The notes under the pieces: generated by a model
Told to the model about the DNA's origin: nothing
The model's database searches: none
Seen by the model: only the letters and a program-made list of their open reading frames with translations
Made by a program: the position numbers and the translations under genes
Shown here: one piece after another, positions 40,338 to 48,505 of the stretch
Numbering within the stretch: the first letter of the stretch is position 1
How the letters are laid out: each line of letters begins with the position of its first letter
NCBI GenBank assembly: GCA_910585265.1
Contig: CAJUCA010000001.1
Location: forward strand, 62,001-126,000
Reading direction: 5' to 3'
Source of the DNA: an uncultured Oscillospiraceae bacterium
GTDB lineage: Bacteria; Bacillota; Clostridia; Oscillospirales; Oscillospiraceae
DNA length: 64,000 nt

Positions 40338-42182
40338 TCAAATACGGAAACGTCTGATGAGGCCATTCAAGACCCGCGCCTGCTGGGACAGTTCCCGCGA
40401 TACCGCCGCGCTTTTCTCCGCCGCGGCGGAGTTGCTCTGGACCACCACGGAAATCTCCTTGATCCCGGTTTCCACCAGCGAGATCATCTCCGACTGCTGG
40501 ACGCTGGCGGCGGCGATCTCGTCCATCAGCGTCTTGATGGACTGGATGCAGCTGTTGATGTCCCGCATGGCGGAGACGGCCAGATCCGTGGACTCGCTCC
40601 CCGTCTTCGCGCTCTGAATGGAGCGGCTGATGAGCTGGTTGGTGTTCTGGGCGGCCGCGGCGGATTTTGCCGCCAGATTGCGGACCTCGTCCACCACTAC
40701 GGAGAAGCCCTTCCCCGCGCTTCCGGCCCGGGCAGCCTCCACAGCGGCGTTCAGTGCCAGGATACTGGTCTGGAAGGCGATATCCTCAATGGTGTTGATG
40801 ATGGTGCCGATCTGGGTAGAGGACTGGTCGATGTGCTGGGTGGCCGTGGTGAGCTGCTCCATCCTGGTGTCCGCCTCGGCGGCGTAGCTGGTAGCCAGAC
40901 CCACCTGCTGGGTGGCACTGCCGCAGTGCACCGCGCTGGTCTGGATCTGGGCGGTGATGGAGGTCACGTTCTCCATCAGCCCCTCCACGGAGGACGCCTG
41001 CTCTGTCGTCCCCTGGGCCATTTCGCCCAGGATGCGCCCCACATCGTCAATGGTCTTGCGCAGGCAGCTGCATACCCCGTGGGTGGTCTGGGCGATCATG
41101 CCGATCTCATCGAAGCGGCCGTAGAAGGGCTCCAGCTCCTGGTCCGCCGACAGGTTTAGATCCCCCAGCCGCCCGATGGCCCGCTCCACCACCATAAGCT
41201 CGCGGCCCTCTCTCCGCAGGATCAGCAGGGTGATCAGAATAACGGCGGCGGCGGTGACGGCGCACATCACGCCCACCAGAACCCGCACCATTGTCACGGC
41301 ACCATAAACCTCCGTGGCGTTGTCCCGGACCATAGAGACCCAGCCCCGGTCCCGCAGGTACTTGTAGACCACCAGCTGCCGAACCCCGGCTTCATCCCAG
41401 TAGGAGTAGGTGTTGGCCTGGGTGCCGCCGTCCTCCTGGATGCGCCGGAGGATCTCCAGATACCCGGACTCGGTGGTGCTGGTGTTCAGCAGGGTTTCGT
41501 CCTCGTGGTAAAGGTACACTCCCGTCTCCACGTTCAGGAACACGTACTCGCTGCCGGGCAGGCCCTTGATGTTCAGGTTGAGCAGGGAATCCATCAGGTG
41601 GCTGGCATACACCCCCGCGCCCACATAGCCGATGCACCGCTGGTCCTCAAAGATGGGGTAGTACATAGACAGGATCATGCTGCCGGTGCCGGGGGACTGC
41701 ATGATGCCCGAGTTGGTCAGCTCCTGTCGGGCCAGAATGGCGTTCCTGGAAGGTATTCAGCGAATCCCCCGGCCGGGTGGTTATGCCGATGGCCCCCTGG
41801 GCGGTGTGGGTGAGGACATGGGTTTCCGGTGTGGCAATGTACAGGCCCTCAAACACCCCGGCGGCGAAGTCCTCGGTGTACTTCTGGGCCTGGGCCAGCA
41901 GCTCCGGGTCGTCCGGGTCCAAGAGCAGTGCCCGAACCTCGCCGCCCAAGGCGAAGGCTGTCATATATTCCTCTGCGATTCCTCTGCGGAGAGCACGTAC
42001 GCATCAATGATGGACGCCCTTGACTCCACGGCATCGGTCATCTGATTGGTGATGTCGTTTTTGACTACGGAGGCCGCGTTGGTGGACACGAACAGCCATA
42101 GGATTGCCATGCCCACCAGGGTGACGATGATGGGCATGATTCCGATCCGCGCAGCAAGCTTTTTGTTTTCCATGAACTTCAT
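40338..42182 (-). pseudogene. Methyl-accepting chemotaxis protein, disrupted by two frameshifts
   Basis: Three reading-frame pieces give one chemoreceptor. The N-terminus (41961-42182) has a membrane helix (IMPIIVTLVGMAILWLFVS). The middle (41747-41964) is part of a Cache-like sensor, and the rest (40338-41745) has the second membrane helix (GVMCAVTAAAVILITLLIL) and the signalling tip EDIAFQTSILALNAAVEAAR. The first break is an exact 11-bp tandem duplication (41967-41977 and 41978-41988); removing one copy restores VLSAEEYMTAF. The second is one extra G in the C/G pair at 41745-41746. No other chemotaxis or flagellar genes are nearby. Sequencing error is possible. Confidence 0.85.
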
Positions 42183-42228
42183 AACAGTTCCCCTCCATCG
42201 GGAAAATATAGGATTGTCACCATCTCAT

Positions 42229-42257
42229 ATCATAGCCCATTGTTCCCAAAATTTCAA
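42229..42257 (-). promoter_or_regulatory. Sigma-A promoter of the chemoreceptor gene
   Basis: On the minus strand -35 TTGAAA (42252-42257), 17-bp spacer, -10 TATGAT (42229-42234). The 326-bp interval 42183-42508 otherwise holds only the terminator at 42377-42437. Confidence 0.7.
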
Positions 42258-42376
42258 GAATTACCTGCGGCGAAATGAGCATTTTTTGATGGCTCAATCC
42301 ACCGCCCAACGCCGCGCTATACCCCGTTCCTCCCGGCGGAAAACCGCCTCCCCTGCCGCGCGGAAGGACCGCCCGC

Positions 42377-42437
42377 AAAAAATAAGCCCCTTCCCTGCCA
42401 TCCGGCCCAACCGGGTGGCAGAAAAGGGGCGTTTTTT
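42377..42437 (-). terminator. Terminator after the glutaminase gene
   Basis: Hairpin with inner arms CTGCCATCCGG / CCGGGTGGCAG and outer GCCCCTT / AAGGGGC, followed on the minus strand by TTATTTTTTGCG. A T run on the plus side also makes it usable in both directions. Confidence 0.8.
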
Positions 42438-42508
42438 CGGTTTGGCTGTCCGTTACAGCGCGGCGCAGCCATGCGGCCCTTGACCTCCCCACAGGAAGGC
42501 TCTGGCTG

Positions 42509-43426
42509 CTAAAAAATACTCAAATGCAGTTCCCCGCTCAGCCGCTCCAGCAGCTTGATCCCCGCCACGCTGTTCCCCTTGCGGTCCAGGGCGGGGCCGA
42601 ATATGCCAATCCCCATGCGGGTGGGTGCCACCGCCATAATGCCTCCCCCCACGCCGCTCTTGGCCGGAACCCCCACCCGCAGGGCAAACTCCCCGGAGCC
42701 GTCATACATACCGCAGGTCATCAGAATGGCGTTCACATACCGGGACAGGACGGATGGGAAGATCCGCTCGTTGGACACCGGGAGACGCCCCCGGTTGGAC
42801 AGCACCGCCCCGATGTGGGCCAGCCCCCGGCAGTCCACCCGGATGGAGCAGGCCCGGAAGTAGCAGTCCAGCACCTCCTCCACGTCCCCATCCAACAGGC
42901 CATGGGACTTCAGCAGGTAGGCCAGCGCGCGGTTCTTGCTTCCGTGGCTCTTTTCGGAGTGGTACACCGCCTCGTCCACCCCCAGCTCCCTGTCCCCCGC
43001 CAGCTTCCGGGTCAGGTCCAGCAGGCGGCTGAACCGCTCCTCATAGCTGCCGCCGTGGATCAGGCTGCACATGACGATGGCCCCCATGTTCACCATGGGG
43101 TTGATGTTCCCGCTGTCCAGGTGCTGGTCTCCGGAGTTGATGGCGTCAAAGGGCTTGCCCGTGGCCTCCACCCCCACCCGGCTCATGACGAACTCCGCCC
43201 CGTTGTCCAGCAGGGCCTGGAGCAGCAGAATGGGCTTGACGATGCTCTGAATGGTAAAGGGCTGGCGGCAGTCCCCCGCCCAGCTCCGCTTTCCCTCGCT
43301 CCCGATGATATAGATCCCCAGGGCCTCCGGGTCCCCCTTGGCCAGCTCCGGGATATAGTCCGCCACCCGTCCCTCCCGGGCCGCGGGGCGGCATTCCTCC
43401 AGCAGACGCTCCAAAAGCTCCTCCAT
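42509..43426 (-). CDS. glsA: Glutaminase
   Basis: Hydrolyses glutamine to glutamate and ammonia. The 305 residues have a beta-lactamase-like fold with the catalytic SxxK in FTIQSIVKPILLL near residue 64. INSGDQHLDSGNINPMVNMGAI, the Tyr-bearing VYHSEKSHGSKNRALAYLL and VGVPAKSGVGGGIMAV complete the pattern. The ATG at 43424-43426 was chosen by homology. It stands alone between terminators; glnA is 13 kb away. Confidence 0.95.
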   Translation of the reverse strand: MEELLERLLEECRPAAREGRVADYIPELAKGDPEALGIYIIGSEGKRSWAGDCRQPFTIQSIVKPILLLQALLDNGAEFVMSRVGVEATGKPFDAINSGDQHLDSGNINPMVNMGAIVMCSLIHGGSYEERFSRLLDLTRKLAGDRELGVDEAVYHSEKSHGSKNRALAYLLKSHGLLDGDVEEVLDCYFRACSIRVDCRGLAHIGAVLSNRGRLPVSNERIFPSVLSRYVNAILMTCGMYDGSGEFALRVGVPAKSGVGGGIMAVAPTRMGIGIFGPALDRKGNSVAGIKLLERLSGELHLSIF

Positions 43427-43522
43427 GGCATTTCCCTGCCTTTCCGGTTCAAGATTGTTTGACGACAGCGCGAAAGGCCGGCCCGGTTCCGCCGGCCGGA
43501 CACGGCGTGTTCGCCGGATCAA

Positions 43523-43576
43523 AGCGGCCCTGCCCAATCCACAGGCCAGAACCTGTTCTGATTTGGCAGGGCCGCT
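43523..43576 (-). terminator. Terminator after the FG-GAP protein gene
   Basis: A 12-bp perfect outer stem AGCGGCCCTGCC / GGCAGGGCCGCT encloses a loop with an inner palindrome CAGAACCTGTTCTG. On the minus strand it is followed by TTTGATCC, a short U tract. It begins about 20 bp past the stop. Confidence 0.7.
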
Positions 43577-43595
43577 CCATTTTCAGGGCAAAGCC

Positions 43596-45824
43596 TTATT
43601 TGGTGGTGATGGTAGCCGTCCTGGTGGCCCCATCCCAGCCCACGGTAAAGGTGCCCATGACATCGGCCAGGTCACGCAGCCTGTAGTAGGTGGTGTCGCC
43701 GCCCTTCTCGTTGGTGAGGATGATATGCTGTATCGATACGGGCTTCCCGTTCACATTGATCGGGTTGGTGCCCGTGCGGTAGGTCTGGGGCCCCACAAAG
43801 CGCAGCAGGCACTCCAGGGGGTCGTTATGACCGCCGTTGGGGGCGTAGGGGGCGTAGGCCTTCCCCGTGACCAGATTCACCCTGCCGTTCCAGCTCACAT
43901 CAAACAGGGCCTTGGGGAGGGGCTTGTTCCACCAGGGGAGGGCGTCGGTCATGTACCACGCCAGATCCCGGACCGCCACATAGTTCTCGTTGTTCAGCAT
44001 ATAGGTATGCACCATGAACTCATAGGTGCCGTTGACCACTACCCGCTGCTGATTGGGATTGACATACTTCGGCTCCTGGGTGGCCTGCCCAGGCGTCACA
44101 TCGTAGGCGCACACGCCGTAGTACCGGGTGTTCACCAGAATCTCCGGCTTCCCATCCCCATCAATGTCCGCCACAGTGGGGGCGGCATACGCGCCGTTGT
44201 CGTAAGCGGTGGGGCCGCTCTCGTAAATAGCGGAGTGGAGCTTGTGCTTGGTGAGCAGCTTGCCGCTGCCGTCCACCACATAGAGGGAGCCGTCCACGCC
44301 GGTCTTGGTTCCGGCGGCGTTGACCGTGCTGGACGCAAAGATCACCTCCGGCTTGCCGTCTCCGTTGATGTCGGCGGCCACCGGCTCGGTGGCTGTCTCA
44401 TACACCGCACCATTGCTGTTGGGCAGGACAAAGGGCCAGCCCTCCAGCTCTTTGCTGGTGTCCTTCAGGGAGTAGCAGTGCACCATGCCGTCGGAGGAGT
44501 TGAACAGGATCTCGTTCACCCCGTCCCCGTTGACATCCGCCACCAGGGGCACGGACAGCACGTCCGCGCTGATGTTTTCGTTGCTCTGGTTCAGGGGAGC
44601 ACCCAGCTTGGGATTGGTGATGTTTGTGGGGATGTTCTCCCAGTTATAGCCCCCGTTGTTGAACCGGGTGTGATCCTGGTTCAAAATGTATACGGTGCTG
44701 TAGCGGGCGTCCTTGATGGTGAAGGGGCTTCGGTTGTTAGGGTCCAGGAGGGACGCGGTGTAGTCCAGCATCACGGCGGTGACCACCACCTCGGACCTGC
44801 CGTCGCCGTCCACGTCCACATAACGGGCAGTGGAGAAGGTCATAACCGGGCGGTAGGTGCCCTCGCGGCCCTTCTGCTCCAGGCTCTCCCATTGCAGGCC
44901 CAAGCCCCAGCCGCCGTTCTCCCGCTCCAGCTCCCGGCCATAGTTCTCATAAAAACCCACTGCGCTCCAGGGGATCTGTCCGCCGTAGCTGAACCGATCC
45001 TTGGAGTCGTTCTGGAACTTGCCGCTGACCATCACCGGGGTGCCGTCGCCGTCGAACGCGCTGATAAACTGGTTGTCGGTGGGCACAATGATCTCGGGCA
45101 GGCCGTCGCCGTCCAGGTCGCCGGTGGCGATGCCGTTGCTGTAGATGCCGTCCACATAGCTTTCGGGCAGTGGGCCGCCAACCTTCGCCTGGGGCCAGCC
45201 GGGCTTCAGATTGCCGTCACAGCCAAAGACATAGAGGCTGACGGAGTGGGCCACACCCAGGCCGGCGATGATCTCCTGCTTGCCGTCGCCGTCCAAATCG
45301 TCCGCCGTCAAAGCCCAGGCAGAGCCCCCGTTAGGATCGGTGCGCTGGGGCCAGCCGGGGAGGAAATAGCCCTGGCTGTTCAGCACCGACACGGTGCCGT
45401 TGGCGTAGGCCGCCGCGATCTCCAGCTTGCCGTCCCCGTTCAAATCCTTCACCACGGGGGTGCACAGCATCTTCCCCGCCGGGTTCGCGCCGCTGTTGGT
45501 ATAGCGGGAGTACGGGGTGGAGCGGTCCTTGCCCGCGTTCACCTGCCACTTCACCTTTCCGGTGGCGGCGTCCGCCACTGTGAGCGTATAGGCTCCGGCG
45601 ATCACTTCCAGCTTGCCGTCGCCGTCCAAATCCGTCACGATGGGGGCGGCCCAGTAGGACTCCTCAACGTATTCCGTACCATTATGGGGCTGGAGCACCG
45701 ACTCTCCGCCCACCAGGGTGTACTTCTCCTTCAGCCCGATCACAGGCTCCGCCGCGGAAGCTGTGGGGACAGTCAGGGAACAGAAAATCGCCAGGGACAG
45801 CAAAAGGGACATCGCTTTTTTCAT
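43596..45824 (-). CDS. Secreted FG-GAP/VCBS repeat protein with stalk domain
   Basis: The 742 residues start with a signal peptide (KKAMSLLLSLAIFCSLTVPTASA). Eight calcium-binding FG-GAP motifs follow, of the form DLDGDGKLEV (also DVNGDGVNEI, DINGDGKPEV), spread over about residues 60-590, predicting a beta-propeller. The last 130 residues resemble a copper amine oxidase N-terminal-like stalk domain (NYVAVRDLAWYM, TTYYRLRDLADVMGTF, ending VGWDGATRTATITTK). It is probably an extracellular or surface protein for binding polymers; no catalytic motif is visible. The ATG at 45822-45824 lies 8 nt after AAAGGTG. Confidence 0.88.
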   Translation of the reverse strand: MKKAMSLLLSLAIFCSLTVPTASAAEPVIGLKEKYTLVGGESVLQPHNGTEYVEESYWAAPIVTDLDGDGKLEVIAGAYTLTVADAATGKVKWQVNAGKDRSTPYSRYTNSGANPAGKMLCTPVVKDLNGDGKLEIAAAYANGTVSVLNSQGYFLPGWPQRTDPNGGSAWALTADDLDGDGKQEIIAGLGVAHSVSLYVFGCDGNLKPGWPQAKVGGPLPESYVDGIYSNGIATGDLDGDGLPEIIVPTDNQFISAFDGDGTPVMVSGKFQNDSKDRFSYGGQIPWSAVGFYENYGRELERENGGWGLGLQWESLEQKGREGTYRPVMTFSTARYVDVDGDGRSEVVVTAVMLDYTASLLDPNNRSPFTIKDARYSTVYILNQDHTRFNNGGYNWENIPTNITNPKLGAPLNQSNENISADVLSVPLVADVNGDGVNEILFNSSDGMVHCYSLKDTSKELEGWPFVLPNSNGAVYETATEPVAADINGDGKPEVIFASSTVNAAGTKTGVDGSLYVVDGSGKLLTKHKLHSAIYESGPTAYDNGAYAAPTVADIDGDGKPEILVNTRYYGVCAYDVTPGQATQEPKYVNPNQQRVVVNGTYEFMVHTYMLNNENYVAVRDLAWYMTDALPWWNKPLPKALFDVSWNGRVNLVTGKAYAPYAPNGGHNDPLECLLRFVGPQTYRTGTNPINVNGKPVSIQHIILTNEKGGDTTYYRLRDLADVMGTFTVGWDGATRTATITTK

Positions 45825-45953
45825 CTGACACACACCTTTCCGAACCTATTTCCCAGCCAATGCCCGCCCCGGCGGACACGCGCTGGCATAATTTTTGCCG
45901 CGTCTCTGGAAAAAAACGAGATTTCCCCAAAAACAAGGCAATATCCGAGGTAA

Positions 45954-45982
45954 AGTATAGCACCTTATACAATCTCTGTCAA
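45954..45982 (-). promoter_or_regulatory. Sigma-A promoter of the FG-GAP protein gene
   Basis: On the minus strand -35 TTGACA (45977-45982), 17-bp spacer, -10 TATACT (45954-45959), giving a leader of about 120 nt. Confidence 0.75.
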
Positions 45983-46022
45983 GGGAGCGGGCCGGAAATC
46001 AGACCCCCTCAGCGGATCAAAG

Positions 46023-46051
46023 CGAAGCCCCGGCCATCGGCCGGGGCTTCG
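46023..46051 (-). terminator. Terminator after pgi
   Basis: A 13-bp perfect stem CGAAGCCCCGGCC / GGCCGGGGCTTCG with a 3-nt loop, followed on the minus strand by CTTTGATCC. Confidence 0.75.
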
Positions 46052-46069
46052 CCAGCTTCCCCCAATTAC

Positions 46070-47332
46070 TCAGGGCTTGCCCAGCAGGGCAAACATATTC
46101 TTCTTGTACGCCTCCACCCCGGGCTGATTGAAGGGATTCACCCCCAGCACGTGGCCGCTGATGCCGCAGGACAGCTCGAAGAAGTAGAGCAGCTCCCCGA
46201 AGTCCCGCACGTCCATCTTGTCCATGCGCAGCACCATGGAGGGCGCACCGCCGTCCTTGTGGGCGGCCAGGGTGCCCCGGAAGGCCATCTCCCGGACAAA
46301 GCTCAGGGGCTTGCCCGCCAGATAGTTCAGATTATCCCCGTTGTCATCGCTGTAGGGCACCTCGATGTCGCAGCCGGTGTCATCCACGTAGATCACCGTC
46401 TCAAACAGATGGCGTTCCCCGTCCTGGATATACTGGCCCAGGGAGTGCAGGTCGGTGGTAAACTGGGCGGAGGCGGGGAAAATCCCCTTGCCGTCCTTGC
46501 CCTCGGACTCGCCAAAGAGCTGCTTGAGCCACTCGCCCACGAAGGAGTAGGACGGCTCGTAATTGCAGAACAGCTCGATCTTCTTGCCCTTGCGGTACAG
46601 GGCGTTCCGGGCCGCCACGTACTGCCACACCGGGTTGGACATATCCCGCTTGTCGTAGGCGGTCATGGCGTCGCAGGCCCCGGCCATCAGCTCGGCGATA
46701 TCGGTGCCGCCCACGGCGATGGGCAGCAGGCCCACGGCGGACAGCACGGAGAACCGCCCGCCCACGTCGTCGGGCACCACAAAGGTCTCCCACCCGTTGG
46801 AGTCCGCCAGGGTTTTCAGCGCGCCCCGGGCCTTGTCGGTGGTGGCGTAGATGCGCTTGTCCGCGTCCTTGCCGTACTGCTTCACCAGCAGCTCCCGGAA
46901 CACCCGGAAGGCCACGGCGGGCTCGGTGGTGCCGCCGGACTTGGAGATCACGTTAATGGACCAGTCCCGGTCGTCAATGCGGCGGATCACGTTGTCCAGC
47001 TCGTTGGGGCTGAGGGAGCAGCCCACGAAGCAGATCTCCGGCCCGTTGGAGGGGAACACCTCCAGGGCGGCCCGCGCCCCCAGGTAGGAGCCGCCGATGC
47101 CCACCACCACCAGCACCTGGGAGTCCTTCCGGATCCTGGCGGCGGCCTTCTGGATGCGGTCGAACTCCTCCTTGTCATAGTTCTCCGGCAGACGCACCCA
47201 TCCGGTGAAGTCCGCGCCGGGGGCGGCGTGGTCGTACAGCTTGGCGTGGGCGGCCTCCAGCTCGGGGGCCAGGGCGTCGATCTCCTGCTGGGAGACCACT
47301 CCCTCCAGATTGGATAAATCAAGTTTCAGCAT
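46070..47332 (-). CDS. pgi: Glucose-6-phosphate isomerase
   Basis: Interconverts glucose 6-phosphate and fructose 6-phosphate. The 420 residues have VVVGIGGSYLGARAALEVF, VISKSGGTTEPAVAFRVF, GGRFSVLSAVGLLPIA and the C-terminal NPFNQPGVEAYK-like block. The length is that of the short Firmicute type. The ATG at 47330-47332 lies 8 nt after AGGAGG. A glucokinase gene lies upstream, with a palindromic repeat between them, so glucose from glycogen can enter glycolysis here. Confidence 0.96.
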   Translation of the reverse strand: MLKLDLSNLEGVVSQQEIDALAPELEAAHAKLYDHAAPGADFTGWVRLPENYDKEEFDRIQKAAARIRKDSQVLVVVGIGGSYLGARAALEVFPSNGPEICFVGCSLSPNELDNVIRRIDDRDWSINVISKSGGTTEPAVAFRVFRELLVKQYGKDADKRIYATTDKARGALKTLADSNGWETFVVPDDVGGRFSVLSAVGLLPIAVGGTDIAELMAGACDAMTAYDKRDMSNPVWQYVAARNALYRKGKKIELFCNYEPSYSFVGEWLKQLFGESEGKDGKGIFPASAQFTTDLHSLGQYIQDGERHLFETVIYVDDTGCDIEVPYSDDNGDNLNYLAGKPLSFVREMAFRGTLAAHKDGGAPSMVLRMDKMDVRDFGELLYFFELSCGISGHVLGVNPFNQPGVEAYKKNMFALLGKP

Positions 47333-47363
47333 GATCAAAACCTCCTAAACAAGCAAAGAATGA

Positions 47364-47524
47364 GAACCTGTATTCATAGGCGGAGGATGCTGGATGGACA
47401 AGGGATTTTGCCGTCCTGCAAGGCAAAAAACCGCAGGAATACTTGAGTATTTCAAGATTTTTTAACGCGGCAGGGCGGCAAAAGACCCGGCCAGACAGCG
47501 TTCAACGCCTGTGGATACAGGTTC
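47364..47524 (-). repeat. Nested-palindrome repeat, copy B (161 bp)
   Basis: Ends GAACCTGTATTCATAGGCG / CGCCTGTGGATACAGGTTC pair over 19 bp with two mismatches. Read on the minus strand, the core TCTTGAAATAC...GTATTCC matches copies C and D. It is flanked by TGA and TAA. It fills most of the 202-bp gap between the ROK kinase and pgi. Confidence 0.85.
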
Positions 47525-47534
47525 TAAAGGTTGG

Positions 47535-48449
47535 TTATGTGGACTGGGTGAAAAACAGGGCCGCGCCGCCAAAGATTCCGGCGTTGTTCCCCAGCTGCGC
47601 CAAGGCGAAGCGCACATCCCGGCAGGGCGGGAATACGTTCTTCTGGAACGCGTCCTCCACCGGGTCCAGCAGGGCCCGGCCGGCGGCGGACACGCCGCCC
47701 CCCAGCAGGATCACCTCCGGGTTGACCACGCAGCCCAGGATGGCGGCGGCCACGCCCAGGGCGGTCCCCGCCTCCTCCGTGACCCGCTTGGCGTTCTCGT
47801 CCCCGGCGGCGGCCGCGTCGTACACGTCCTTGGCGGTGACCTTCTCCATCTCCTTAAACGGGGAATACTCCCGGGCGGCCCGGATAATGCCGGTGGCGGA
47901 GGCGGTAAGCTCCAGACAGCCGTGCTTGCCGCAGGAGCACTGCCAGTCGGTATGGAAGGCCGTGGGGATATGGCCCACCTCCCCGCCGCCGCCGGTGGCT
48001 CCGGAGACAATCCGCCCGCCGCAGATCACGCCGCCGCCGATTCCGGTGCCCACGGTGAACAGCACCAGGTTGCGGCAGCCCTTGCCTCCCCCCTGCCACA
48101 GCTCGCCCAGGGCGGCCAGGTTGGCGTCGTTCTCCACCTTCACGGGCATACCCGCCCGGCGGCCCAGCTCCTGGGCCACGTCCACATCCCCCCAGCCCAG
48201 GTTTACGCACCCCCGCACCAGGGACTGATCCAGCACCGGGCCGGGCACCCCCACCCCCGCGCCGATGCACATGGCGTCGGGGAAGCTGTCCAGCACCTGC
48301 CGCATATTGGCGGCGATGTCGTCAAAGGCGGCGGCCAGCTCCCGCTGGGTGGAGAACTCCCGCTTTTCCAGCAGGTCCCCCTCCCGGCTCACCAGCCCCA
48401 GCTTGACGGTGGTGCCGCCGATGTCGATGCCAAAGCATACCTGTCTCAT
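47535..48449 (-). CDS. ROK family glucokinase
   Basis: Predicted ATP-dependent glucose kinase. The 304 residues begin RQVCFGIDIGGTTVKLGLV (phosphate-1 motif), have VENDANLAALGELWQGGG with the catalytic Asp, TVGTGIGGGVICGG, GEVGHIPT, and the zinc motif CSCGKHGCLE. It lacks the N-terminal helix-turn-helix of ROK repressors, so it is an enzyme. The ATG at 48447-48449 follows GAGGAGG. Position between glgP and pgi fits glycogen-derived glucose use. Confidence 0.9.
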   Translation of the reverse strand: MRQVCFGIDIGGTTVKLGLVSREGDLLEKREFSTQRELAAAFDDIAANMRQVLDSFPDAMCIGAGVGVPGPVLDQSLVRGCVNLGWGDVDVAQELGRRAGMPVKVENDANLAALGELWQGGGKGCRNLVLFTVGTGIGGGVICGGRIVSGATGGGGEVGHIPTAFHTDWQCSCGKHGCLELTASATGIIRAAREYSPFKEMEKVTAKDVYDAAAAGDENAKRVTEEAGTALGVAAAILGCVVNPEVILLGGGVSAAGRALLDPVEDAFQKNVFPPCRDVRFALAQLGNNAGIFGGAALFFTQST

Positions 48450-48465
48450 GGCCAAACCTCCTCAA

Positions 48466-48503
48466 AATTTGGCCCGGCCCGCCGCCCGGCGGACCGGGCC
48501 AGC
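48466..48503 (-). terminator. Terminator after glgP
   Basis: Stem TGGCCCGG (48470-48477) / CCGGGCCA (48494-48501) enclosing G/C-rich pairing, followed on the minus strand by AATTTTGAGG. It may be leaky toward the ROK gene. Confidence 0.7.
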
Positions 48504-48505
48504 TC

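Noticed and set aside
43523-43576. GAACCTG within a hairpin, resembling the ends of the palindromic element family
   Set aside because: Similarity does not extend beyond seven bases, and the core and TTA flanks are missing. It is better explained as the terminator of the FG-GAP gene.
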